A stretch of DNA of 64,000 nt from Eriocheir sinensis (Eukaryota; Arthropoda; Malacostraca; Decapoda; Varunidae). A model generated the notes under the pieces. That model saw only the letters and a list, made by a program, of their open reading frames with translations, ran no database searches and had not been told where the DNA came from. A program made the translations under genes and the position numbers. The stretch covers positions 266,698 to 330,697 of the forward strand of contig NW_026111628.1 of NCBI RefSeq assembly GCF_024679095.1. The letters run 5' to 3'. Shown here piece after piece: positions 32,887 to 43,032 of the stretch. The stretch's first letter is position 1. Every line of letters starts with the position of its first letter.

Positions 32887-33050
32887 GGCAGCCATTTTGA
32901 ATTGTCCAATATGGCGGCGCCACTGAGAATTGGCTTTGGCGCCCGGCAGATTTGGATTCAGCATATCAAAATCTACAAGTGTGCCTAATTTCATGCTTTT
33001 GCACAAATTTGCACAATTCATCCTTGAAATCACCCTAAGGGACTGGACTA
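32887..33050 (-). repeat. Right terminal inverted repeat of the Academ-like transposon
   Basis: Reverse complement of the left end, ending CCCTAAGGGACTGGACTA at 33050. Confidence 0.9.
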
Positions 33051-33053
33051 GAA

Positions 33054-34948
33054 CATTTGTGCGTGCGAGTAAACATTGCAAAAGTCAATTCAAATATATC
33101 TGTCACCTACAGGCCTCCCGGGCAATCACTCGATGACGACCTTGAAATGTACAGCGTTTTAAGGCAGTCACTTAATAACAACGACTCACTGATATTAAGA
33201 GACTTTGACCTCCCCCATATCGACTGGGCAACACTGTCAGGTACAGAAGGCGAGTCACATCGAATGATCGAATTTCTAAAAGAAAATTATCTAAGCCTAA
33301 TGGTTTCTGAGCCAACTCGACAAAATAATATACTCGACCTTGTTATAACGACCCAAGATAACCTAGTCAGTAATGTCACGGTAGGAGAACACCTCGGCTC
33401 TTGCGATCATAAATTAGTGCGCGTCGACATTAGAGCTCAAACATCAGTGACTGAAAATAAAGTAAAGGTGCCCAATTTCAAAAGAGCTAACTTCGTAGAA
33501 ATCAGACAAAAACTAACAGAAATACAACTATCAGATGACGGCAATGTAGAGGAAGCCTGGCTAAGCTTTAAAAATCATATACTCACTCAGCAGAACACAT
33601 TCGTCCCCTTGTGCGAGAAGCGAATTAACACTAATAAAAGCCCACCTTGGTTTAATAGCGAAATTGAACACTCAGTCAAGGAGAGAAAATTGTCTTACAG
33701 GTTAAAGAAAGAACAAAGCACGCCCGAAAACATTAGACTTTATAATGATGCCAGGCGACGAGTAAAAAGATTAGTATGTCAGGCAAAGCGTAGATATGAA
33801 GAAAATATTGCAGCCAACTGTAAAAATAATCCGAAATCTTTCTTCAGTTACATAAACAACAGAAAGGCGATCAGAAGTGGAATTGGACCTTTAACAAACA
33901 GCGACGGTGCACTTAGTGACTGACAGCCAACACATTGCAAATCTCTTAAACAATTACTTTTCCTCGGTGTTTAATACTAACAGTCTTCCACCCACTACCA
34001 CCAACACCAGTACTAATGTAAATCTCGAGCATGCATTGCCTAATTTTGAAATAACAACCGAAGAAGTCCTTAAAGCTCTCCATTCACTTAAAACAAATAA
34101 AAGTCCCGGACCCGATAAAGTATACCCTATACTGCTTAAAGAAACAAAGAGCGAAATACTCTCCTCCCACACAACCGTATTCAATATGTCCTTGCGACAA
34201 GACATCGTCCCTTCGGATTGGAAAAAGGCTAACGTGACACCGACTTTTAAGAAAGGAGACAAAAAAATACCAGGTAACTACCGACCCATTAGTCTAACTT
34301 TAGTTGTAGGTAAGCTAATCGAGAGCATAATTAGAGACAAAATTGTGAGTTACCTCGAAAGCCACTCATTAATTGGGGACTCACAACATGGCTACCGTAA
34401 CAAAAGATCCTGCCTGTCAAATCTATTGACCTTTTATAACAACCTCTTCTCCGTTTATGACGTAACCAAATCATTGGACGTAGTCTATCTTGATTTCCAG
34501 AGAGCGTTTGATAAAGTCCCACATCATAAATTACTTTATAAATTAAAGCAAATAGGCATTGACGGTCAAGTAAACCAGTGGATCGCGAATTGGTTGAGCA
34601 ACAGACAACAAAGAGTTGTGATTGACGGATTTAACTCAGAGTGGGCGCCGGTCACTAGTGGCGTCCCTCAGGGCTCGGTTCTTGGCCCAGTGCTCTTCAT
34701 TATTTACATCAACGATGTGGATGTTGGACTCAATAATCGCATTAGTAAATTTGCAGACGACACAAAGATTGGTTTCTCGATTCTCACTGACGAAGACAGG
34801 CAAAGCCTCCAAGAGGATTTGCACAAAATTTCAGCTTGGTCGGATAGATGGGAGATGCCCTTTAACGTAGACAAGTGCCAGGTCCTTCAAGTTGGATCAA
34901 GAAATAAGAAGTTCGAATACGAAATGCGCGGGGTTAAACTCACAAACG
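33054..34948 (+). pseudogene. CR1-like LINE ORF2 (endonuclease end and RT), between two insertions
   Basis: Continues the LINE from 27466. Endonuclease: VTYRPPGQSLDDDLEMY, LRDFDLPHIDW (GDFN is RDFD here) and LGSCDHKLV (SDH is CDH), so both catalytic blocks are altered. After a frameshift at about 33910 comes the RT: NYRPISLTLVVGKL (about 34275), SQHGYRNKRSCLSN, LDFQRAFDKVPHHKL (34490), TSGVPQGSVLGPVLF (34655) and ISKFADDTKIGF with intact FADD (about 34756). The frame runs into a SINE at 34949. The CDH variant is shared with the fragment at 1487-1888, so it predates this copy. Confidence 0.9.
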
Positions 34949-35304
34949 GTAGGCGGTGGCCGAAATGGTAGCGTACTGGGCCCACATTCACCGCGTGATG
35001 GACGACGCGGGTTCGAATCCCCACGCTACCACTTGGATTTTTCAGTCACCGCCGAGTGGGTTGAAACTACCCACATGCTGTCCTGAAGACCACCCATCAA
35101 CCTGGACTCTAGAGGAAGCCGTCCAAGCGAATCAAGAACGAGTTCCGGGGGGGGGTAGCATGAGCCAATGCAAGATGGCGCCACTATAAACACTCACCTG
35201 CGCCAGAACGGGCTGGGCCGACCATCAGGCCCCACCTGGAAGAAGCCTTGGGCCGACCATCAGGCCCCACCAGGAAGATGCCTACCGGCGCAACAGGCAA
35301 CGAC

Positions 35305-35338
<34 letters not shown>
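34949..35338 (+). mobile_element. tRNA-derived SINE (family A), copy 2, inside the LINE RT
   Basis: Same head, body and tail as 780-1119, with A box TGGCCGAAATGG, canonical B box GGGTTCGAATCC (35009-35020) and a poly-A tail of about 30 bases (35308-35336). A tail segment containing TGGGCCGACCATCAGGCCCC is duplicated in tandem. It interrupts the LINE between VKLTN and CVKDLGVKIA. I could not identify a clear target duplication. Confidence 0.88.
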
Positions 35339-36084
35339 CGTTAAGGACCTGGGGGTCAAAATCGCGCCAAACCTCAAATTCTCACATCAATGCATCGATG
35401 CAGCAAATAAAGCGAACAGAATGTTGGGCTTCATTAAAAGAAACTTTTTATTCAGGAATAAAGATGTAATACTTCCGCTCTACAATAGTTTAGTCAGACC
35501 CCACTTGGAATATGCGGTACAGTTTTGGTCTCCCCGCCATGCAAAGGACATTACTAAATTAGAAGGTGTTCAGCGTCGGGCAACAAAAATGATCCCTTCC
35601 TTGCGCAACAAATCCTACGAAGAAAGGCTTTCCACCCTTAACATGTTCTCTCTTGAGAAACGTCGCCTCCGAGGAAAACTGATCGAATGTTTTAAAATAC
35701 TTAATGGCTCCAGGAATGTAGACAGAACAAAATTGTTTATGATCGATGACACTTTGCGAACGAGGAACAATGGCATAAAACTCAAATGTAAACAAGTAAA
35801 TTCAGACTGCACCAAATTTTTCTTCACCAACGTTGTAGTGCGAGAATGAAATAAGCTCCCACCGTCAGTGGTCCAGTGTAACACGATTGACTCCTTTAAA
35901 AACAAGCTCGACCGTCACTTCCTTGAACTTAATATTAACTAAAGTAGAAAAGCAGCGTTTTGGAGCCATATGATTAGTGTAGATTCACTCAGGTTTAAGG
36001 ACAGACCACCTAGTCTGGACCATGGGGACCACCTAGTCTGGACCATGGGGTCTGTGTGGTCTGATTTTCTATGTAAATCTATGT

Positions 36085-36085
<1 letters not shown>
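35339..36085 (+). pseudogene. CR1-like LINE ORF2 C-terminus and 3' end
   Basis: Resumes the RT after the SINE at VKDLGVKIAPNLKFSHQ and runs through PLYNSLVRPHLEYAVQFW and SYEERLSTLNMFSLEKRRL, a CR1-group signature, to the end of ORF2 near 35940; one stop replaces a Trp codon at 35848. The 3' UTR has a duplicated ACCACCTAGTCTGGACCATG unit (36007-36050) and ends in TCTATGTAA repeats (36069-36086), the kind of short tandem tail that ends CR1 elements, and runs into (CT)n. Confidence 0.88.

Positions 36086-36087
<2 letters not shown>

Positions 36088-36171
<84 letters not shown>
36088..36171. repeat. (CT)n microsatellite
   Basis: Perfect CT tract starting at the LINE tail; 56 bases further on a (GA)n tract (36228-36266) forms its inverted partner. 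Confidence 0.96.
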
Positions 36172-36173
<2 letters not shown>

Positions 36174-36222
36174 GAGGCACCAAAGAGGGCTAACACCCAC
36201 ATATTTTGGGGGTTTACCTATG

Positions 36223-36227
<5 letters not shown>

Positions 36228-36266
<39 letters not shown>
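36228..36266. repeat. (GA)n microsatellite
   Basis: Perfect GA tract. Confidence 0.95.
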
Positions 36267-36269
<3 letters not shown>

Positions 36270-36504
36270 ATGGTTCAGGCGATAAATTAGGGAGGGGGGG
36301 CGTAATGTTGGACCGAGGAACAAGCTTTATGTTGGAAGACTGCGACGCGATGCTTTGTGGGTAAAACATATATATCGTGGGGAGACAAGGAGGAGGAAAA
36401 TGAGGAGGATGTTTGAGAGAAAGAAAGAGGAGGACCAGATAACCCTCATTGTCCGTCACCGGCTATACGGGCATTTAGCACGCCCCCATTCATTGACTGA
36501 ATAT

Positions 36505-36750
36505 CCTTATGATATCCAAATCTCTCATGCAAGAGTCAACCAGCATCTTCATTATTTCATCCCTTTCATTTGTAAACTCTAGAACAGCCTTTCCTAATGT
36601 TTCCTCCTGCCTACGACTTGAACGCTTTCAAAAGGGGAGTATCAAAACACCTTTCCGATTTTAACACTTCCGATTACTATTTAAACTTTTCACAGGAGCA
36701 GCGCCAACGGAAGTTTTTTTTTTTTTAATCCATTTTACCTTTGAGCTGCC
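36505..36750 (+). mobile_element. jockey-type LINE 3' end, copy 3
   Basis: Decayed copy of the jockey ORF2 C-terminus (ARVNQHLHYFI, then frameshifts) and 3' UTR ending GAGCTGCCTCTTTT. It abuts the RTE-like fragment at 36756. Confidence 0.7.
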
Positions 36751-36755
36751 TCTTT

Positions 36756-36949
36756 TCAACCAATGGGGGCATACGCCGGGGGCCGCGTAGCCTCGCCCAC
36801 CTTACGACGCCATGTCCGGGGGCCACTCCGGGCAAGTATCCATGCAGGCCCGCTTCCCATCCTGAGTACCTCCTGGCAGGATCTGTCGACTTGCTCAAGC
36901 CACGAACTCAGAGGGCGTCCCCTTCGCCTCCTCCACTCAGTATTGTCCC
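36756..36949 (-). pseudogene. RTE-like LINE copy 2, C-terminal end
   Basis: Minus-strand frame NTEWRRRRGRPLSSWLEQVD...VGEATRPPAYAPIG, the C-terminus of a LINE ORF2 whose related copy lies at 41542-41735. It is separated from its upstream part (39318-39692) by a DNA transposon. With that element and one copy of TAA removed, the two parts read in frame as RAVSV-RDNTEW. Confidence 0.82.
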
Positions 36950-37572
36950 TTAAGCCCCGTTCACACTGTGCGACTCTGGGCCAAGACAACCCACGACTCT
37001 AGGGTACACGAGGTCTTGGGTGTTGATGTGAAAGGGTCGGCCATGTCTTGAAAGAAGTCTTGAGACTGTTGCTGAATGCTGCGTAGACGTCGTGACGGGA
37101 GTCTGGAGTCGTGAGGGGTAGCGCAAAAAAGTATTCCATGCTAAACTTTCACAATAAGAGTCGGCAAGAGTCTGGACCAACCGTCACTTCCGGTTGAGGT
37201 CTGAGGGAGGTCGGGGGCAGTCGGCAAGACTGTCGTCAACAATCTTGGCTTGTTTTTAGACAGTCGTGACGACTGTCGGGGCCATTTTTCAATTTTTTAC
37301 AGTTTCCTGTCGGCACAGTCGTCTGTGCCGACTACTTAAGAATGATGAGGGACTGTCGTGACGACAGTCTTCGCCTGATGAAGGACGTTCGTGACGACTG
37401 TCGGTTCAGAAATATTGGCTAACACTGCCGCCATCAAGAAATTTATATTTTTATTTTGTAATCACAAGCACAATAACAACTTATGGACATGGTTACGTTT
37501 TGCTGGCACAAACTTGGGAGCCGCACAGCACTCACCCACCGCGCTGCCTTTCTCTTGTGTTGAATGACACAA

Positions 37573-37672
37573 CTAGGGTTGCCACCCTGAGGTCAGAAAA
37601 ATGTAGAATGCAACGTCTCGCTCTCCAATACGGAATGGATCCATATTTAAAGGAACGGGTGGCAACCCTAAA
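37573..37672. repeat. Small hairpin element
   Basis: AGGGTTGCCACCC at about 37575 and GGGTGGCAACCCT at about 37658 form a terminal inverted repeat around some 70 bases. It may be a tiny MITE nested in the larger element. Confidence 0.6.
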
Positions 37673-38049
37673 ATTTCTCGAGCATGCAATGAGTGACAGC
37701 CGCACCACGCTGCTGGTGGAGGCAAGAGGGAGGCGGGAGGGACGTTACGACGCGTATTTTACACGTATTTTAGGACGAACCTTTGACAAATTTAACGGAC
37801 TGATTTTGTGATTAACCGAAAAATGCGCTCACTACAATTTTAAGATACTGAATTTTATCTGCTTGACCACTCAGATAACAAAATACCGTACGGAACAAAT
37901 GCCGTTCCGTATTGCTTCAAAACGGAACGATACATTTCAATCTCGTATACAGAGCGACTCCATATTTTGAGGAACGGCAAGGCTGCCGCCAAGACAGTCG
38001 CCAAGATAGTCGCGAAGACCGTCATGAAGATCGTCGGCCAACTCCTTGT

Positions 38050-38970
38050 AGTACTGGAGCCACATCCATTTTATGTCCACAAAATTACCCACCTGATTTT
38101 GATAGTGGACCACCTTGGACACATTTTTAGCGAGGGTGTTTGTTCTGAAACCCGGCAGTAATGGAGATATTCACTAGTTTGTTAGAAATGCTCTGATGCA
38201 AAATCGCTCCAAAAGTTAGGGGAAATTAAAATTAACACAACATTGCACACAATTAACCTATGGTTTTGTGTTGGTGCTTAAATTGAAGCTAGTTTAGTTA
38301 TCTACAACATGAAAACAAGTTCAAGGTCATCAGATGAAAGTCAAGGTCACCAGAGGTCAAAGTGTGACGTAATTTTACTTATGCTTGAAATTAAGACTTT
38401 CTTTTGCTGTCTTTTGTCTGTCTTTTGCATGTATGTAATTGGCAAAAGTTGCCGATTTTCGCTATTTTCAACTCAACCTCAAAGGACTACTATTTGTGTT
38501 AAAGACTTCAATTCTTTTTCTAAAATTACCTAATATTGTATGGTATTCAGATGTGCATTCAAATAAACAGTTATATCATCATGAGTTTTTTTGTTGGCCT
38601 TCAAATGAAAGAAAGTCTTAATTTCAAGCATAAGTAAAATTACGTCACACTTTGACCTCTGGTGACCTTGACTTTCATCTGATGACCTTGAACTTGTTTT
38701 CATGTTGTAGATAACTAAACTAGCTTCAATTTAAGCACCAACACAAAACCATAGGTTAATTGTGTGCAATGTTGTGTTAATTTTAATTTCCCGTACCCCT
38801 AACTTTTGGAGCGATTTTGCATCAGAGCATTTCTAACAAACTAGTGAATATCTCCATTACTGCCGGGTTTCAGAACAAACACCTCGTAAAATGTGTCCAA
38901 GGTGGTCCACTATCAAAATCAGGTGGGTAATTTTGTGGACATAAAATGGATGCAAACACTTTGGCTCCTG
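38050..38970. repeat. Fold-back inverted repeat, arms about 355 bp
   Basis: 38055-38404 is present again in reverse at 38608-38965 with only a few differences (for example a four-base insertion near 38792). The spacer is about 200 bases. Words such as GTCAAGGTCACCAGAGGTC and CCACCTTGGACACATTTT occur in both arms. The near identity exceeds that of the outer termini, so this part is younger or has been homogenised. Confidence 0.92.
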
Positions 38971-39317
38971 GACTATTGGCAACTGTCGACCAGCTTGTCG
39001 GCCAACCAGTTGACAGACAATCCGGAAGACTGTCGTCAAGACTTTCTGCGCCTGTCGGCCAATCAGCCGGCAGATTCGTGGTTGTTGTAGACATGGCGCC
39101 ATTTAAAAAAATGACCGTTGAGACTCGTCTTGAGATTAGTTGGCAGCATGTCGCAGACATTCTGCCAACAAGTTGCCGAATGTCCCAAACAGTCGGCAAC
39201 CATGGTAGCCGACACCAAGACGCCAAAAAATTCTTGGAGTGTGGGAGTTGACTTGCCAAATGCAGAAGTCGCTGTGTTGTCGTGGCCAAGGGTCGGCACA
39301 GTGTGAACGGGGCTTTA

Positions 39318-39692
39318 CAGAGACAGCCCGATGAGCAAGGTCGGTTTATGGGTCGCGTGCCACGTGCCCGTATAGCCGGAGCTGGCGTTGACGAACTATG
39401 CAGGTAATAGCCGCGAATCAGTCTCACGGAGTAGTCGCCGGTTTGACAAAGTCATTCCAGCGATATCCCATGATTCTGCGTAGAGACTTATTACTAAAGG
39501 CATCAATCCACCTCCCAAGTCCCCATTTAGTGTCCATGTCTCACAGCCATAGAGTAAGACAGGAGCACAATGGACTTGAAGATCTGGATCTCTGTCCTTC
39601 TGCACAGGTATCAACAACGCCATATACTCGTGTTGAGCGATTCCATAACACTGTGGACCAGGCTAATCCGCCGTAAGACTTCCTGGCGAGAC
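39318..39692 (-). pseudogene. RTE-like LINE copy 2, RT C-terminal region
   Basis: Minus-strand pieces SRQEVLRRISLVHSVMES, VLLYGCETWTLNGDLG, LSNRRLLRETDSRLLP and a broken RLYGHVARDP. The YGCETWTL block is characteristic of LINE RT C-termini in this group. The fragment begins abruptly at 39692, head to head with copy 1 on the plus strand. Confidence 0.8.
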
Positions 39693-40799
39693 TTCGTTGT
39701 TCTGTAACAACTGCAACATCAACCGTGGTATTACACTGCTCAGTGTGCCAGGCAAGGTGCTCGCCCGCCTATTGCTGATGCAGATTTTCAGTCAGCTGCT
39801 GAAGCTGCAGAGACCTGGTTTCACGCCTGGTAAGTCGACAACTAACGGTATCCTAGCGCTTCGTGTACTGGTGGAGCGCCGACGTGAGTTTCGACAGGGG
39901 ATGCTTGCAGCCTATGTCGATCTCAAGAAGGCGTTTGACTCAGTGCATCCACTCTGGGATCCTCTGCGACTCCGTGGGATTCCTGCGAGGACTATTGGTT
40001 TGCTGACTGGCCTGTATTCTGGGACAAAGTGCTGTTGTCCAGCTTCTTTTCCGTGAATGCGGGAGTGAGGCAGGGCTGTGTCCTTGCCCCATCGCTTTTC
40101 AACACTTGTATGGACTGGGTACTACCATACTAGGCAGAGTTGTGGACCCGAGTCATTGTGGAGCATCCATTGGCAATACCAGGGTCACCAACCTTGTTTT
40201 TGCCGATGATGCAGTAATCCTGGCGGTGTCGCTGGAGGTTTTGGTGATGGCTCTCGAGGCACTGCACGAGGAGGCGAAGACCTTGGAACTTGGACAAGAC
40301 CAAGGTACAGGTGTTTGGAGGCTTGCTGGATGACACAGTACAGTCTGTTCATGCGTGTGGCGAGGACGTTGAGATCTCGAAAGATTTCACATACCTTGGT
40401 AGCGTAGTCCATAACAACGGTGAGTCTCGCCAGGAAGTTTTTCGGCGGATTGGTCTGGCCCACGGTGTTATGGACTCGCTGAGCACGAGTATATGGCGTT
40501 GTCGATACCTGTGCAGAAGGACAAAGATCCAGATCTTCAAGTCCCTTGTGCTCCCTCTCTTACTCTATGGCTGTGAGACATGGACACTGAATAGTGACTT
40601 GGAGAGATGAAGGGATGCCTTTGAAAATAGACTGCCTAGGGCCCTATGGCAAAATCATGATATGTCACGGGAACGACTGTGCTAAACCGGCGATTACTCC
40701 ATGAGACTGAATGAAGGCATATTACCTATATGATCGGTGATTTTCAGCGCTCCAACTATACGGGCACGTGGCACGCTGCCCAGAAGCCGACCCTGAGTA
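39693..40799 (+). pseudogene. RTE-like LINE copy 1, reverse transcriptase
   Basis: Frames in order: NRGITLLSVPGKVLARLLL (about 39720), TPGKSTTNGILALRVL, AAYVDLKKAFDSVHP (39910), GVRQGCVLAPSLFNTCMDW (40060), NLVFADDAVILAVSLE with intact FADD (40194), DFTYLGSVVHNNGESRQEV (40385) and LLLYGCETWTLNSDLE (40560). At least three frameshifts separate them. The endonuclease is missing. I place it near RTE from the GVRQGC and YGCETWTL blocks but cannot exclude an I-group element. It ends at HVARCPEADPE, where another insertion begins. Confidence 0.82.
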
Positions 40800-41541
40800 A
40801 CAGTTGGGACTTGTTAATTTTGAATAGTGATGAGAATATAACTTCTCAGTTTCTGGGATTAACTTCAGCCGATTAAACACATCATCTTTTCTTAAAAATG
40901 CCGCCTCACGTAACCGTTTATGTTCACCGTCAGTTGAGGAAAGCTTTGTACATTTTTTCTTTTGACACACGATGCATCTGTCCTTCTGGCGCGGACTGCT
41001 TTCGCTGACGTTCAGATGAACCGCTGGAATTGAATCTTCTTTGGATTCCATTATATGAAGATCTACAAAGAAAAGGCGTTACGTTAGCCATCATCTGAGC
41101 TAGAAATGTCATAGAGTACATACATATTAGGCAGGAAATGCAATCTCACAACATCGTACAGACTCCCTAAAAATCTAAATTTGAGATTTTAATTTGAACG
41201 TTCAACTTTGTATGTTTTCACAGTAACCTAAAAATATTTCTCTTACCCAAAAATGTCTGATTGCATCAAAAGAGTTATTGTAAAGATGAGTATTTTGGAG
41301 TTATTTGGTTCAGTTATGATTGATTGATTGATTGATAGTTTATTGTTGCAAGTAAACAACAAAGGAGAATATTATGACAATTTCACTTTTTTTTTTAAAT
41401 GGCCCCCAGAATGAAAATGTCCAAAGAGTGAAATGTCTACCCAATTTAATATCATTCATTAGCTACTGTAGAACCTATTTCTGCAGTAAAACTGCGTGCA
41501 CAACCATTTTTTTACGGATATGTAGCCTGGATCCTGGACTA
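40800..41541 (-). mobile_element. Short insertion carrying an Academ-like N-terminal fragment
   Basis: Splits the RTE-like LINE; removing it joins ADPE to YQVVSDHPEW in frame through GAGTA and CCAGG. On the minus strand a frame starting MESKEDSIPAVHLN at 41051 has RCIVCQKKKCTKLSS, then KRLREAAFLRKDDV and PETEKLYSHHY, resembling the first zinc-binding region of the protein at 27990. The right border reads TAGTCCAGGATCC in reverse, sharing TAGTCCAG with the big transposon's terminus. The left end does not match, so it is probably an internally deleted relative. The exact target duplication is unclear. Confidence 0.6.
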
Positions 41542-41735
41542 CCAGGTTGTTTCTGACCATCCCGAGTGGAGGAGACCCAGGGGACGCCCACAGAGTTCGT
41601 GGCTTGAGCAGGTCGACGGATCCTGCCATGAGGCAGCCTACTTGGGATGGAAGGGCCGGCATGGAGACTTGTCCGGAGGGACCCCGGGGGTGGCGTCGGA
41701 GGGTGGGCGAGGCGATTGATTGATTAGAGTTGCCT
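41542..41735 (+). pseudogene. RTE-like LINE copy 1, C-terminal end
   Basis: Continues HPEWRRPRGRPQSSWLEQVD and GGTPGVASEGGRGD to a stop at about 41717. The LINE body is followed by GATTGATTGATT and then (AC)n. Confidence 0.82.
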
Positions 41736-41745
41736 CATTTGCTGT

Positions 41746-41749
<4 letters not shown>

Positions 41750-41793
<44 letters not shown>

Positions 41794-41824
41794 GTGTTGT
41801 ATTGATATTTTTACAACAATAGGT

Positions 41825-41886
<62 letters not shown>
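41750..41886. repeat. Two (AC)n microsatellites
   Basis: AC tracts at 41750-41792 and 41826-41886 separated by 33 bases. A third lies at 42121-42160. Confidence 0.96.
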
Positions 41887-41887
<1 letters not shown>

Positions 41888-42118
41888 GCTTCGGTAGCTC
41901 AATGGTTAAAGCTCTGTGCTGCCAGGCTTCGCTGCCGGCATGCAAAGGGGCGAGGAGCGGTTACTGTCCCCCCATGAGCAAGGAGGATCAAGGGAGTGTG
42001 GTGTGTGAACTATAAGCAGTACCCAGTGATTGCTATAATCAGCTTCCCGGGTCGGGAGGCTACTTAATATATATAATTGTTGGCGACGACGAGCCCATAT
42101 CGTGATCAGGCCGTGGTG

Positions 42119-42120
<2 letters not shown>
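41888..42120 (+). mobile_element. Possible tRNA-derived SINE
   Basis: CCGCTTCGGTAGCTCAATGG contains an A-box match (TAGCTCAATGG), and GGTTACTGTCC about 70 bases on is a weak B box. It lies between two (AC)n tracts. No second copy in the window, so this is tentative. Confidence 0.35.
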
Positions 42121-42160
<40 letters not shown>

Positions 42161-42162
<2 letters not shown>

Positions 42163-43032
42163 TGGCCTCGTTGGAGTGGTGAGTGTTTATTAACCAAATG
42201 TTTTGCCGAAATAATGTGTTTGTTTCAAGTTATATTTTTCAGAGGGTGTCTCAGCGGAGCTCTTCATGGAATTTGCTTTTTTTTTTATTTATACAAAACT
42301 AGCTACTAGAGTTAAAGTAATAAATCTGTTATAGATTATTGGTTTGAATTGATTGGGTTCGTTTGCAGACATCATTTGTATTTTACATTAATATTTTTGC
42401 GAAGGGAAAAAAATGTACCGTTGACACCACTCTGAGGGTCGAGTGGTATCAGGTACGTACGTACGTGAGTTGCACTTTTTTTTTAAATCGCTTTCTGTTT
42501 CTTGTGATAACTTACTAAGCCCGTGGTGGGCTTGTCTCGCGCCAGGCTGTGTTCAAACGTGATGGGTAATTAATATTAAAGACACTGCGTCCCTCCGCCT
42601 ATGTGTTTTGCATAGAGAGGTGTGGAGTCGGAGTCGTAACCTTAACATTTTCTGGAGTCGGAGTCGAAATTTTTTATATCCGACTCCACACTCGTGATTG
42701 CTTAGTAGGCCGGGTAGACAGGGTAAGGCAGCATTCCTGACTGCCTTTCTAAAGTAACATCATCTCCCTCTCCTTTTAAAAATTCCCTTCCCTCTCCCCT
42801 TCCAGACGCCTCTCCATCCAAAATGTACGAAGTGGATTTATTATTTTGTTTACCCATGCGATGTTCCCTTTCCGTAAAAAAAAAAAAAAAGACTACTACT
42901 TCCTCCTTGGTCTCATTTTTCTCATTCTTTCTTCCGTATCTCATTCACCTTCCTCATTGGCCTCTCTCATTCTTAATTATGGTAAGAAATCGTAACAGTT
43001 TTCATTTATTTTTTTAAGCAATGACACCGATT
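42161..43032. other. Spacer with a 72-bp hairpin
   Basis: Mostly unassigned. At 42620-42691 GTGTGGAGTCGGA and TCCGACTCCACAC form terminal inverted repeats around an internal second copy of GGAGTCGGAGTCG, perhaps a tiny MITE. Confidence 0.5.

Larger units (their letters stand above)
36953..39314. mobile_element. Non-autonomous DNA transposon, 2.36 kb, PIF/Harbinger-like
   Basis: The ends are inverted repeats starting with the same 19 bases, AGCCCCGTTCACACTGTGC, with weaker similarity for about 30 more (GGCCAAGACAAC words). TTA flanks both sides (36950-36952 and 39315-39317), and its removal restores the RTE-like LINE frame, so the borders are firm. TWA target duplications are typical of PIF/Harbinger elements. 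No transposase is encoded. Subterminal regions repeat GACTGTCG and GTCGGCAA words, and the middle holds long fold-back arms. The superfamily call rests only on the target duplication. Confidence 0.85.
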
